From: Qipengyuania sediminis
GTDB taxonomy: Bacteria > Pseudomonadota > Alphaproteobacteria > Sphingomonadales > Sphingomonadaceae
NCBI RefSeq assembly: GCF_004358425.1
Contig: NZ_CP037948.1
Span: forward strand, 744,001-808,000
DNA: 64,000 nucleotides
Direction of reading: 5' to 3'
The notes under the pieces are model-generated. The model was not told the DNA's origin. It did no database searches and saw nothing but the letters and a program-made list of their open reading frames with translations. A program made the translations under genes and the position numbers. Positions 17,274 to 26,535 of the stretch are shown here, in pieces (within the stretch, counting starts at the first letter, position 1; every line of letters starts with the position of its first letter).

Positions 17274-18575
17274 TTAGGGCGCGGGCGCCAGCGGGGCAAG
17301 CGCGAGCATCCGCATCGCCAGGGCATGCAGCCGCGCGGTATCGACCGGGGCGGCAGGATCGTTCCAGCCGAGCGTCAGCATGTGCCAGTTCCCTGCGCGG
17401 TCTTGCAGCAGCCAGGTGAGATTGAGCACGCCCGGTTCCGACCCCCCCTTGTAACCGATGCTGCGCCACCGGGCTGCGGTGGCAGCATCGATCCCGCCAT
17501 TGTTGGCCGCGAGGATACCCCGGATGCGGGTCATCTCCGGCCCCGTGAAGCCGTTCAGCAGGGCCGCGAGTTCCTGCGGCGAGGCGAACCATTCGAGCCG
17601 ATCGCTGGCGATCGGCGGCCCCGCGAAGGCGGCGCCAATCTGCGCAGGCGGATCGAAGCGCGCCGCGATCTCGCGCAGGATCTCGCGCCGTGCCCCTTCA
17701 CCCGCGGCGGCGAAACGCGCGCGCAAGGCCGGGTCCGCCTTGATCACGAATAGCTCGCGCGTGGTGAGGAAGGGCAGGGAGGCGGCGGCGCGGGGATTGG
17801 TGAGGCGCATCTCCGCCTCCACCCGGTCGCGCCCGAGAAGCGCGATGAGCCGGTCGGTCGCGGTGTTGTCGCTGATCTGGATCATCAGCGTGGCGAGCGT
17901 CGCCAGCGTGACCGGCGTATCCGCCGGCCAGTCCTGCGTCAGCCCGCTGGGATAACTTCTCGCCGCCAGCGGCACGACCTGGTCCCAGCGGTGGCGCCCC
18001 TCCCGCACCGCCCGGTCGAGCGCGGCAAGGACGTAGAGCTTGAAGGCCGAGCCTAGCGGCAACTGCGTGTCGGCATTGTGCGAAAGCACCGGGGCGCCGC
18101 CGCCCAGAGGCCCGAACCAGGCGGCAGTGCGGCCGGGAAGGGCGGCGAGATCGGCGGCGATTTTTCCCGCGTTGTCGCCAAGCGGCTCGAAACTGGTGAT
18201 GCGCAGGCCCGTCACGCGGTGCGGCGCGCCGGTTTCGATGGTCATGCCGGCACGGGCGAGCGCGCGCTCGAAGCGGAGCGTGACATTCGCCGCGGCGTCG
18301 CCAGCCGGCGTGAGTGCTTCCACCGCCAGCAGCCGCCCATGCTCCCGCTCGAATTGGGCGGTCAGCGTGCGCAGCTGCGCTTCCGGCACGGCGGCCAGGA
18401 ACGATGGAGCGAAGACCGCCGCGGCCGATTGCTCGCCGCGAAGCACCCTTACCACCCGCTCGGCAGCCCCCCGCAAGGGCGAGCTTGCCGCATCCTGCGC
18501 CCCGGCCGGCGGCTGTTGCGCGCAAAGCGGGGCCGGGAGCGCCGCCATGAGCAGAACGGTTGCCGCAGCGCGCAT
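17274..18575 (-). CDS. beta-lactamase-fold serine hydrolase, exported
   Basis: 433 residues with a signal peptide ending around LPAPLCAQQ. The last 290 residues carry the class A beta-lactamase/transpeptidase triad: SAFK (Ser176-Lys179), SDN (235-237) and KGG (376-378, KTG type). The omega-loop glutamate of true class A lactamases (ExxLN) is not evident. Residues 30-140 form an additional N-terminal domain of mixed alpha-beta pattern. It may be a periplasmic peptidase or penicillin-binding protein-like enzyme; antibiotic hydrolysis should not be assumed. It is divergent from the next alpha/beta hydrolase gene. Confidence 0.8.
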   Translation of the reverse strand: MRAAATVLLMAALPAPLCAQQPPAGAQDAASSPLRGAAERVVRVLRGEQSAAAVFAPSFLAAVPEAQLRTLTAQFEREHGRLLAVEALTPAGDAAANVTLRFERALARAGMTIETGAPHRVTGLRITSFEPLGDNAGKIAADLAALPGRTAAWFGPLGGGAPVLSHNADTQLPLGSAFKLYVLAALDRAVREGRHRWDQVVPLAARSYPSGLTQDWPADTPVTLATLATLMIQISDNTATDRLIALLGRDRVEAEMRLTNPRAAASLPFLTTRELFVIKADPALRARFAAAGEGARREILREIAARFDPPAQIGAAFAGPPIASDRLEWFASPQELAALLNGFTGPEMTRIRGILAANNGGIDAATAARWRSIGYKGGSEPGVLNLTWLLQDRAGNWHMLTLGWNDPAAPVDTARLHALAMRMLALAPLAPAP

Positions 18576-18665
18576 CGCAATTCTCCCATTGTCACGCGTC
18601 GCCGGTTGGCCGAACGGCATCGCGACCGCAAGGGGCCCGCCTCCGATCGCGGTGGAGCCGAGCCA

Positions 18666-19439
18666 ATGCCGACCGAAACCGTCACCATCCACACGACGCG
18701 CGGCCATGCGCTGTTGGGATCGCTCGAGCTGCCGGAGGGCGAGGTGCGCGGCGCGGCGCTCTATGCCCATTGCTTTACCTGCACCCGGCAGAGCCGCGCG
18801 GCAGTCGAGATCGCGCGCGCGCTCGCCGCCGAGGGGATTGCCGCGCTGCGTTTCGACTTCACGGGCCTCGGCGGCAGCGGCGGCGACTTCGGCCGCGCGG
18901 GCTTTGCGAGCGATATCGAGGATCTGATCGAAAGCGGCGCCTTCCTCGCGGGCCGCTTCGGCGAAGGGCTGCTGCTCGTCGGCCACAGCCTGGGAGGTGC
19001 GGCAGTGCTGGCAGCGGCGGGCATGATGCCCGAGGGGCGCACTGCCGCCGTCGCCACGATCGGCGCGCCAGCGCATGTGCCGCATGTGCTCGGCAATATC
19101 GAGGGCGACCTTGAGTCGATCGCCCGCGATGGATCGGGCAGGGTGCGCATCGGCGGGCGGGAATATGATCTCTCGGCCGAATTCCTGACGCGGACGAAGG
19201 ACATCGACCTGCTCTCCGAAGTCGCGAAAATGCGAGTGCCGCTGCTGATCGCCCATTCGCCGACCGACGATGTGGTGGGGCTGGAGAACGCGGGCGCGCT
19301 GTTCGCCGCGGCGAAGCATCCCAAAAGCTTTCTCAGCCTCGCGGGGGCAGATCACTTGCTGCTCGACGAGGAAGACGCGGTGTTCGCCGCGGGCATCATC
19401 GCGCGCTGGGCCGCCCGCTACCTGCCCCGCCCGGCTTGA
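18666..19439 (+). CDS. alpha/beta hydrolase
   Basis: 257 residues. The nucleophile elbow is LLVGHSLGGAAVL near residue 107. ALYAHCFTCTRQSRAA provides the oxyanion region, and the acid and histidine are probably in SPTDDVVG and GADHLLLDE. It is similar to the hydrolase half of the alpha/beta hydrolase-OsmC fusions found in related bacteria, but it stops at residue 257 with no OsmC domain. The substrate is unknown. The ATG at 18666 is 90 bases from the divergent beta-lactamase-fold gene. Confidence 0.85.
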   Translation: MPTETVTIHTTRGHALLGSLELPEGEVRGAALYAHCFTCTRQSRAAVEIARALAAEGIAALRFDFTGLGGSGGDFGRAGFASDIEDLIESGAFLAGRFGEGLLLVGHSLGGAAVLAAAGMMPEGRTAAVATIGAPAHVPHVLGNIEGDLESIARDGSGRVRIGGREYDLSAEFLTRTKDIDLLSEVAKMRVPLLIAHSPTDDVVGLENAGALFAAAKHPKSFLSLAGADHLLLDEEDAVFAAGIIARWAARYLPRPA

Positions 19440-19441
19440 GA

Positions 19442-20488
19442 TCACGCGATCGAGGGCGCCGCGACCGTCAAGCGAAACGTGGTCCCGCGCCCGGGCGTCA
19501 ATGTTTTGAGCTCACCCCCCAGCGATTTCGCCATGGCGGTGACGATGCGCATTCCGAGCCCGGTGCCCATCGCAGGCGCGCTGTCGTCAAAGCCCCTGCC
19601 GTCATCGCTGACCGTCAGAGAGTAGCCGCCGCCCTCGATACCCGAAAGCGCGATGGCGATCTGCCCTCCGGCCGCGCGCTCGAAGGCATATTTGAAGGCG
19701 TTGGTGACCAGTTCGTTGACGATCACCCCCACCGCTACCGCCGCATCGGGCGGCACTTCGATCGGCGCGGCGGTCAGCGTCAGCGTGATCGGGCAATCTC
19801 CCTTCTCCACGCTTTCGCGCAGCGCGCTGACGAGGGTCGCGAGATAGTCGTCGAGGGCGATAGTGGTGATGTCACCGCGGGTGTAGAGGCCGTGATGCAC
19901 CTTGGCGATCGCCTGGATCCGGTTCTGCGTCGCGGTCAACGCCTCGCGCCCACCTTCATCCCGGGTCTGCGCCGCCTGCATCGCCACGAAGCTGGAGACC
20001 ATCTGCAGGCTGTTCGCGACGCGATGATGCACTTCGCGCACGAGCATTTGCAGCCGTTCGTTCGCAGCCCGCAGCTCCTGCTCGGCGCGCCGCTTGTCGC
20101 GTTCGAGCCGGCCGCGCGCGAAGGCCTGGTGGAACCGCCCGGAGAGGAGGTCGAAGAAGCTTTCGCCCACCGTCTTGACGACGAAATCGGAGGCGCCCGC
20201 ATGCATCGCCTCGACCGCGACCGACGTGTCGTCGTTCCCGGTCACGAACACCACCGGCGGATGATCCGGCAGCGCAACGATGTCGTCCAAGAGCTCGCGC
20301 CCGGTGCGCCCCGGCATGTGGTGATCGACCGCCACGAGATCGAAGCTCTTTGCAGCCAGCAGCGCCAGCCCTTCCTCCGCCCCGCCTGCGGTCGTCACGG
20401 TGAAGCCGCGCCGCTCGAGCGCGCGCTGCACCAGCCGCCGCAGGCCGGGGTCGTCATCGACATAGAGAATGTGCTTCGCTACGATCAG
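19442..20488 (-). CDS. response regulator receiver-histidine kinase hybrid (HWE/HisKA_2 type)
   Basis: About 348 residues. An N-terminal receiver domain (HILYVDDDPGLRRL, DLVAVDHHMPGRTG with the phospho-accepting Asp) is joined to a kinase part with VREVHHRVANSLQMVSSF (the His of HisKA_2) and an ATPase domain (NELVTNAFKYAFE, DDGRGF, GTGLGMRIV). This is a cytosolic regulator-kinase. The receiver requires the sequence before GTG 20431; the only upstream start candidate in frame is CTG 20488, which overlaps the stop of the preceding response-regulator gene (CTGA). The last gene of the parE-linked signalling operon. Confidence 0.82.
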   Translation of the reverse strand: MIVAKHILYVDDDPGLRRLVQRALERRGFTVTTAGGAEEGLALLAAKSFDLVAVDHHMPGRTGRELLDDIVALPDHPPVVFVTGNDDTSVAVEAMHAGASDFVVKTVGESFFDLLSGRFHQAFARGRLERDKRRAEQELRAANERLQMLVREVHHRVANSLQMVSSFVAMQAAQTRDEGGREALTATQNRIQAIAKVHHGLYTRGDITTIALDDYLATLVSALRESVEKGDCPITLTLTAAPIEVPPDAAVAVGVIVNELVTNAFKYAFERAAGGQIAIALSGIEGGGYSLTVSDDGRGFDDSAPAMGTGLGMRIVTAMAKSLGGELKTLTPGRGTTFRLTVAAPSIA

Positions 20489-20928
20489 TCGTCGCCTATG
20501 GCGGGTACCTGTATCACCGCCAGGAACAGGCCCAGCTGCCGGATCGCATCGCTGAAGCTGTCATAGTTGACCGGCTTGGTGATATAGACATTGCAGCCGA
20601 GATCGTAGCAGCGCGCCACCTCCAGCTTGTCGTCCGTGGTGGTCAGCACCACCACCGGCGCGCGGCGCAGGCTCTCGTCCTGCTTGATCCGTTCCAGGAT
20701 CGCGGTGCCGCTCATATCCGGGAGGTTCAGATCGAGAAGCACCAGCGCCGGGCCGCCGTGGCGCGGGCCTGCCGGATCGTCCAGCAAATGGGCAAGCGCG
20801 CTGGTGCCGTCGGCGAAATGACGGATCTCGTTGCGGATCCCGGCGCGGCGAATGTTCTTTTCGATCAGCCGGGCATGGCCTTCGTCGTCCTCGATCATGA
20901 CGATGGCGACGGTTTCGTGGGCGTTCAT
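20485..20928 (-). CDS. single-domain response regulator (Rcp1-like)
   Basis: 147 residues forming one CheY-like receiver. The acidic pair is in MIEDDEGHARLIEKN, the phospho-accepting aspartate in LVLLDLNLPDMSG, the threonine in VVVLTTTDD and the lysine in VYITKPV. The layout, with a long alpha-1 and GCNVYITKPVNYDSF near the end, is that of Rcp1-type regulators that pair with phytochrome-like or CHASE3 kinases. Start and stop both overlap neighbours by four bases, so it is translationally coupled to the kinase upstream and the hybrid kinase downstream. Confidence 0.92.
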   Translation of the reverse strand: MNAHETVAIVMIEDDEGHARLIEKNIRRAGIRNEIRHFADGTSALAHLLDDPAGPRHGGPALVLLDLNLPDMSGTAILERIKQDESLRRAPVVVLTTTDDKLEVARCYDLGCNVYITKPVNYDSFSDAIRQLGLFLAVIQVPAIGDD

Positions 20929-22430
20929 GCACTATTCTCGCTTGCGACTAGCGTATCGGGCAGGGTCACGGTGAAGGTCGCACCTTCGCCCAATTGCGAC
21001 TGCACCGCGACGCGGCCCCCCAGGCGATAGGCGAGCGCGCGGACATTGGCGAGACCTATTCCTTCGCCCGTCTGGTCCTGCACTCCGGCGCGGCGGAACA
21101 GATCGAAGATCCGTTCGTGATCGGCGGGGGCGATGCCGCGGCCGTTGTCGCGGACGGCGATCTCCACCCAGCCGTCAGTGCTGCGCGCGTCGATATGCAC
21201 CTCACCGGCGCGCGCGGGATCGAGATATTTGAGTGCGTTCTCGAGCAGATTGGCGAGTATCTGCTCCACTGCCATCCGGTCGGATGTGATGGTGGGGAGG
21301 GGGCCGATCGACACCTTCGCACCCGCGTCTTCCGCCCGTTGGCGAAGCGTCGCCGCGACCTCGCGCGCCAGCGCGGCCAGATCGATCGGCTCGGGCGTCA
21401 GCGTGCGGCGCCCTTGCCGCGACAAGGCGAGGATCGAGGTGATCAACCGGTCCATCTTCTCGGTCGAAAGACGGATGAAGGAGAGCGCCTCGGGAAGGTC
21501 CTCGTCGATCGCGGTCCAGGCGGCGGCATCGCGCAATTCCGGGCGCTCGGCGAATAGCTTGGCGAGATAGCCGTGCAGCACGTCGCGCGCACGATCGAGC
21601 TCGGCGGTGAACCCCAGCACGTTCACCAGCGGCGAGCGCAGATCGTGGCTGACGATATAGGCGAAGCGCTGGATCTCCGCATTCGCGCGTTTCAGCTCGC
21701 CGGTGCGCGCGCTTACCGCTTCCTCCAGCCCTTCGTTGGCAAGCCGCAGCTGCACCTGCGCCGTGTTGAGCTCGCGGTTGTAGCGGGTGACGAGCAGCAC
21801 CGCGGCGGCGACCAGCGCAATCAGCCCGAGCGCGCAGGCGAGGGCGAACAGCGCGAACTGCCTGACGGCATCGCGCCGCGCGGCGCTTTGAGCATTGAGC
21901 TGGCGTACCTCGGCCGCGTCCATCGCCTCCAGCACCCGGCGGGTCTGCCGCGCGGCGGTAACGATCTCGTCTTCGTACAGCGTCTCGGGCCGGAAGCGTG
22001 CCAGATAGCCCGCGCGGTCGCGCAGCAAGCGTTCGATCCGCGGCAGGCGCACCTCGCGCAGCCGCGCGATCTGGGCCGCCCGCGCGGCCTGCGGCACGTT
22101 GCCCTTCGACATGCGCGTGAGGTCGCGCAGCGCCCGCACCATCTGCTCGTCGGAGAGTCGCACCGCTTCGATGAAGCGGGCATCACCCGAAATCAGGAAG
22201 CCGCGCCGCGCGGTCTCGACCCGTTCGTTATAGCTGCCGACTGCGTAGATCGCGGTCCGCACTTTCAGCGTCTGGGTCACCGCTTCGGTGTCGCGATCGA
22301 TTTGCGCCGCGGATATCGCCACCGCCGCCAGCCCGGCGAGCAGCAGCAGCGCGGCGGCCCCCAGCAGCCCGATTACCGAGCGGTTGACGCTTCGCCGCCG
22401 CCGTTCCGCCGACCTTGCGCCCTCAGGCAT
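20925..22430 (-). CDS. membrane sensor histidine kinase with CHASE3-type sensor
   Basis: 501 residues. Two membrane helices (about 18-40 and 190-212) enclose a helical periplasmic region including ETARRGFLISGDARFIEA, typical of CHASE3. After a coiled coil come HisKA (YIVSHDLRSPLVNVLGF, phospho-accepting His) and HATPase_c (NLLENALKYLDP, DNGRGIAP, GEGIGLANVRALAYRLGG). The ligand is unknown. It overlaps the end of parE by eight bases and the next response-regulator gene by four, so all probably share one message. The operon link to a topoisomerase is likely positional. Confidence 0.9.
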   Translation of the reverse strand: MPEGARSAERRRRSVNRSVIGLLGAAALLLLAGLAAVAISAAQIDRDTEAVTQTLKVRTAIYAVGSYNERVETARRGFLISGDARFIEAVRLSDEQMVRALRDLTRMSKGNVPQAARAAQIARLREVRLPRIERLLRDRAGYLARFRPETLYEDEIVTAARQTRRVLEAMDAAEVRQLNAQSAARRDAVRQFALFALACALGLIALVAAAVLLVTRYNRELNTAQVQLRLANEGLEEAVSARTGELKRANAEIQRFAYIVSHDLRSPLVNVLGFTAELDRARDVLHGYLAKLFAERPELRDAAAWTAIDEDLPEALSFIRLSTEKMDRLITSILALSRQGRRTLTPEPIDLAALAREVAATLRQRAEDAGAKVSIGPLPTITSDRMAVEQILANLLENALKYLDPARAGEVHIDARSTDGWVEIAVRDNGRGIAPADHERIFDLFRRAGVQDQTGEGIGLANVRALAYRLGGRVAVQSQLGEGATFTVTLPDTLVASENSA

Positions 22431-24399
22431 CGATCAATTCGCGATCGACCTCGCCCGCGCGGTTCTGGATGAAGTTGAAGCGGTGTTCGGGATTGCGGCC
22501 CATCAGCTGATCGACCAGCGCCTTCACCGCTGCGCGCTGCTCGAATTCGGGGGGCAGGGTGATGCGGATGAGGCTCCGGCTTTCGGGGGCCATGGTGGTT
22601 TCGCGCAGCTGCGCCGGGTTCATTTCGCCCAACCCCTTGAAGCGGGCGACGTCGACCTTCTTGCCCTTGAACACGGTCGCTTCCAACTCGACGCGATGCG
22701 CGTCGTCGCGCGCGTAGCGGCTCTCCTTGCCCGCGGTCAGGCGATAGAGCGGGGGCTGGGCAAGGAACAGGTGGCCGCCCCGTACCAGCTCGGGCATTTC
22801 CTGGAAGAAGAACGTCATCAAAAGCGTGGCGATATGCGCGCCGTCGACATCGGCGTCGGTCATGATGACGATCCGGTCGTAACGCAGCTGCGCGGGATCG
22901 CAATTCTTGCCCGTGCCGCAGCCGAGCGCCAGCACGAGATCCGCGATCTCCTGGTTGGCCCGTATCTTATCCGAGGTTGCCGAGGCCACGTTGAGGATCT
23001 TGCCGCGGATCGGCAGGATCGCCTGCGTCTTGCGGTCGCGCGCCTGCTTGGCGCTGCCGCCCGCGCTGTCGCCCTCGACGATGAACAGCTCGGTCTCGCC
23101 GGCGCCTTCGCCGGTGCAATCGGTCAACTTCCCAGGAAGTCTGAGCTTTCGCGCGTTAGTCGCTGATTTTCTTTTGATCTCGCGTTCGGCCTTGCGGCGC
23201 AGCCGCTCATCCATACGCTCCATCACCTGGCCGAGCAGCGCGCGCCCGCGGTCCATGTTGTCGGACAGGAAGTGATCGAAATGGTCGCGGATCGCGTTTT
23301 CGACCAGCCGCGCCGCTTCGGGACTGGTGAGGCGGTCCTTGGTCTGGCTCTGGAATTGCGGATCGCGGATGAAGACCGACAGCATGACCTCCGCCCCTGC
23401 CATCACGTCGTCCGCGCCGATGTCCTTGGCCTTCTTTGCGCCGACCAGCTCTCCGAACGCGCGCAAGCCCTTGGCGAGCGCCGCGCGCAATCCCTGCTCG
23501 TGCGTTCCGCCGTCCGGAGTCGGCACGGTGTTGCAATACCAGCTCGCCGCGCCTTCCGACCACAGCGGCCAAGCGACGGCCCATTCGGCGCGTCCTTGAT
23601 CGTCGGGAAAGTCCTGCCGCCCCACGAAGGGCTGCGCGGTCACGCATTCGCGCGTGCCGACCTGTTCAGAAAGGTGGTCGGCGAGACCGCCGGGAAATTT
23701 GAACACGGCCTCTTCGGGCACCCCGTCCTTGGCGAGCTCTGCGGCGCAGCGCCAGCGGATCTCGACCCCGGCGAAGAGGTAGGCCTTCGAGCGGGCGAGC
23801 GCGAAGAGCCGTTTCGGGGAAAAAGCGCGATCGCCGAAGATTTGCGTGTCCGGCGTGAAGGTCACGGTGGTGCCGCGCCGGTTGGGCGTGGGGCCGAGTT
23901 GCTCGATCGGGCCGAGGGTCACGCCGCGCGCAAACCGCTGCGCGTAGAGCTGCTTGTCGCGCGCGACCTCGACCCGGGTCTCGCTGCTGAGCGCGTTGAC
24001 GACGCTGATGCCAACCCCGTGCAAGCCGCCGCTGGTGGCGTAGGCCTTCCCCGAGAACTTCCCCCCCGAATGCAGTGTGGAGAGGATGACCTCGAGCGTC
24101 GATTTGCCGGGATATTTGGGGTGTTCCGCCACCGGGATGCCGCGGCCGTTGTCGGCGACGGTGATCCGGTTACCTTCGTCCAGCCTCAGCTCGATCCGCG
24201 TTGCATGGCCCGCCACCGCTTCGTCCATGGCGTTGTCCAGCACCTCGGCGACCAGATGATGCAGCGCGCGCTCGTCGGTGCCCCCGATATACATGCCGGG
24301 GCGGCGGCGGACGGGCTCGAGCCCTTCCAGAACCTCGATCGAGGAGGCGTCGTAGTCACCGCTGGAGGTCGGAGTGTTGGCGAAGAGATCGTCGGACAT
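22423..24399 (-). CDS. parE: DNA topoisomerase IV subunit B
   Basis: 658 residues, the usual length of alphaproteobacterial ParE and shorter than GyrB. It powers decatenation of daughter chromosomes together with ParC. ATP-binding GHKL motifs EVLDNAMDEAVAGH, DNGRGIPVAEHPKYPGKS and GGLHGVGISVVNALS are followed by the TOPRIM EGDSAGGSAKQARDRKTQAI and the DADVDGAHIATLLMTFFFQ metal site. The sequence AYATSGGLHGVG and the lack of the GyrB-specific insertion support ParE over GyrB. parC is not in the window. Confidence 0.95.
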   Translation of the reverse strand: MSDDLFANTPTSSGDYDASSIEVLEGLEPVRRRPGMYIGGTDERALHHLVAEVLDNAMDEAVAGHATRIELRLDEGNRITVADNGRGIPVAEHPKYPGKSTLEVILSTLHSGGKFSGKAYATSGGLHGVGISVVNALSSETRVEVARDKQLYAQRFARGVTLGPIEQLGPTPNRRGTTVTFTPDTQIFGDRAFSPKRLFALARSKAYLFAGVEIRWRCAAELAKDGVPEEAVFKFPGGLADHLSEQVGTRECVTAQPFVGRQDFPDDQGRAEWAVAWPLWSEGAASWYCNTVPTPDGGTHEQGLRAALAKGLRAFGELVGAKKAKDIGADDVMAGAEVMLSVFIRDPQFQSQTKDRLTSPEAARLVENAIRDHFDHFLSDNMDRGRALLGQVMERMDERLRRKAEREIKRKSATNARKLRLPGKLTDCTGEGAGETELFIVEGDSAGGSAKQARDRKTQAILPIRGKILNVASATSDKIRANQEIADLVLALGCGTGKNCDPAQLRYDRIVIMTDADVDGAHIATLLMTFFFQEMPELVRGGHLFLAQPPLYRLTAGKESRYARDDAHRVELEATVFKGKKVDVARFKGLGEMNPAQLRETTMAPESRSLIRITLPPEFEQRAAVKALVDQLMGRNPEHRFNFIQNRAGEVDRELIDA

Positions 24400-24473
24400 C
24401 GCGCGGCGGTATGCGGGGCGGGGGCGGGCACCGCAAGCGCTGCCCGGCGGTTATGCCAAGCCGGTCGCCGTGG

Positions 24474-25625
24474 TCAGAAGCCCGCCGGCGCCGGATCGAC
24501 CACCGCGATCGTTCCGCGCCGCACCTCCCGCACCTCCATCGCGCGTTCGACCACGCCGTCGCGGCCGAAGCGGAACGCGCCGTCGAGGCCGATGAACCCG
24601 CCGGTATCGCGCAGCCGTTCCGTAGGGAAGGGCCGACCCGGTTGCCAGTCGCGCGCCACGCGCAGGGTCAGCAGCACCGCATCGTAGCCGAGGGTTGCGA
24701 GGCGGTAGGGCGCGCCGCCGAAGCGCGCCTGATAGCTGTCGGAAAAGCGCTTGTAGCGGCTGTCCGTTACCGCCGAGAACACCGCGCCGGCAAGCGCCGG
24801 CGTGCGGGCGATGGCCGCCTCGCCGCTCCACAGCTCGGTGCCGAAGAGGCGCGTCGTGCCGGGACGGAACTGCGCCGCCGCCTGACCTGCGATACGCGCG
24901 CTATCCGCGATCAGCACGCTGTCGAAACCGCCGCGGGTGCGCAGCCGCTGCGCCGCGCTGACGACCGAGGTATTGCCGCGTGCATAGGTCTCGACCGCCG
25001 CGACCCGGCCGCCGTGACCCGCCACCGCATCCTTCAGCGCCGCTTCGGCGCGCTGGCCGTACTCCCCGGCCGGGGCAAGCACCGCGAAGCTCTGTGCGCC
25101 CTTGGCCCGCAGATGCCTGACACTACGCGCGATCGACTGTTCGGGCATCTGCCCCATCACGAAGGCATCGGCGGAAGCCCGAGCCGAATCGTTGGAGAAG
25201 GCGATGACCGGCAGACGCGCTGCGCGCGCCTCGCCCGTAACGGCGGCGATATCTTCGCCCATCAAGGGCCCGAGGATCAGCCGGTTGCCGTCCGCCACCG
25301 CCCGGCGGGCGGCGCTTTGCGGACCCAGCGCCGTGTCATAGGTGGTGATCCGCAGATTGCTCGCATTGGTATCGAGCAGCGCCATGGTGGTTGCATTGGC
25401 GATCGACTGGCCGATCGCGGCGTTGGCGCCCGTCATCGGCACCAGCAAGGCTACGCGGTGGCGCTGCCGGTCGGCGGGCAGCGTGCCGGTGCTGGGCGGC
25501 GGCGTGGGGGTGGTCACCGGCGGCGCGCTTGAGCGCGGCGCCTTGGGAATGACCTGGCACGCGCCGAGCAGCGCGGCCGTGCCGCCCACGATCAGTGCTC
25601 GGCGGGTGATAGCGATGGCTTTCAT
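24474..25625 (-). CDS. penicillin-binding protein activator, lipoprotein
   Basis: 383 residues. The N terminus has a lipobox LGAC with Cys23 after a short hydrophobic signal, then a proline-rich linker (PPVTTPTPPPSTG). The remainder is a type I periplasmic binding fold: VALLVPMTGANAAIGQSIANA, LILGPLMGEDIAAV, VIAFSNDS and YGQRAEAALKDAV. This is the pattern of the LpoA/YraM C-terminal domain family, outer-membrane lipoproteins that stimulate peptidoglycan synthases. In alphaproteobacteria the target is not established. The position divergent from rsmI repeats the yraM-rsmI-yraN neighbourhood seen in many proteobacteria. Confidence 0.85.
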   Translation of the reverse strand: MKAIAITRRALIVGGTAALLGACQVIPKAPRSSAPPVTTPTPPPSTGTLPADRQRHRVALLVPMTGANAAIGQSIANATTMALLDTNASNLRITTYDTALGPQSAARRAVADGNRLILGPLMGEDIAAVTGEARAARLPVIAFSNDSARASADAFVMGQMPEQSIARSVRHLRAKGAQSFAVLAPAGEYGQRAEAALKDAVAGHGGRVAAVETYARGNTSVVSAAQRLRTRGGFDSVLIADSARIAGQAAAQFRPGTTRLFGTELWSGEAAIARTPALAGAVFSAVTDSRYKRFSDSYQARFGGAPYRLATLGYDAVLLTLRVARDWQPGRPFPTERLRDTGGFIGLDGAFRFGRDGVVERAMEVREVRRGTIAVVDPAPAGF

Positions 25626-25707
25626 GCTTGCTGCGTCCCTGATGCCTGGTTCATGGCGTCTGTTCGTGAGCGAAACCGTGCTGCCCGCCCCGCCAGGGCC
25701 ATCGAAT

Positions 25708-26535
25708 ATGGCGCCGGTTCTCGCGCCCGGTCTCTACATCGTGGCGACGCCGATTGGCAATCTGGGCGATATCACGCTGCGCGCGATCGCGACGTTGCGT
25801 GCCTGCGACGGCGTCGCCTGCGAGGATACGCGTGTGACGGGCCGCCTGATGAAGCATCTCGGCCTGTCCAAGCCGCTGTGGCGCTACGACGACCACGCGA
25901 GCCTGCGTGACCGGGAGCGTCTGGTCGAATCGATGCGTACACGCGCCGTCGCGCTGGTCAGCGATGCCGGCACGCCGTTGATTTCCGACCCCGGTTACCA
26001 GCTTGCGGCAGCCGCGCGCGCGCAGGGGGCCGCGGTTACGACTGTCCCGGGACCATGCGCTGCGATCGCCGGGCTCACGCTTTCGGGCTTGCCAAGCGAT
26101 CGCTTCCTGTTCGCAGGCTTTTTGCCGGCGAAGGACAAGGCGCGGGCCGACACGCTCGCCGGGCTCGCAGGGATCGATGCGACGCTCGTCTTCTACGAGA
26201 CGGCGCCCCGGCTGGCCAAAGCGCTTGCCGCCATCGATCGGGCGCTGCCCTATCGCGAGGTCGCGGTCGCGCGCGAGGTGACCAAGCTGTTCGAGGAATG
26301 CCGCCGCGGGCTGCCCGCCGGTCTGATCGCCTGGTACGAAGCGCATCCGCCCAAGGGAGAGATCGTGCTGATGGTGGGCCCCCCGACCGATCATGGCCAT
26401 GAGGAGGTGGACACGGACGCGCTGCTGCGCGCCGCGCTTGCCGAGGCCAAGCCTTCGCAGGCCGCTGCCGCGGTTGCGCGGGCCACCGGGCTCGATCGCC
26501 GCGCGCTCTATGCCCGAGCGCTCCAGCTCAAATGA
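25708..26535 (+). CDS. rsmI: 16S rRNA (cytidine(1402)-2'-O)-methyltransferase RsmI
   Basis: 275 residues. It uses S-adenosylmethionine to methylate the ribose of C1402 in the 16S rRNA decoding centre. Family motifs are GLYIVATPIGNLGDITLRA, CEDTRVTGRLMKHLG, VALVSDAGTPLISDPGYQL, VPGPCAAIAGLTLSGLPSD and YETAPRLAKAL. The ATG at 25708 is chosen because an AGGG lies about nine bases before it and the family begins close to LAPGLYIVATP; in-frame ATGs at 25624 and 25642 would add a non-family N terminus. The stop overlaps yraN (ATGA). Confidence 0.93.
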   Translation: MAPVLAPGLYIVATPIGNLGDITLRAIATLRACDGVACEDTRVTGRLMKHLGLSKPLWRYDDHASLRDRERLVESMRTRAVALVSDAGTPLISDPGYQLAAAARAQGAAVTTVPGPCAAIAGLTLSGLPSDRFLFAGFLPAKDKARADTLAGLAGIDATLVFYETAPRLAKALAAIDRALPYREVAVAREVTKLFEECRRGLPAGLIAWYEAHPPKGEIVLMVGPPTDHGHEEVDTDALLRAALAEAKPSQAAAAVARATGLDRRALYARALQLK

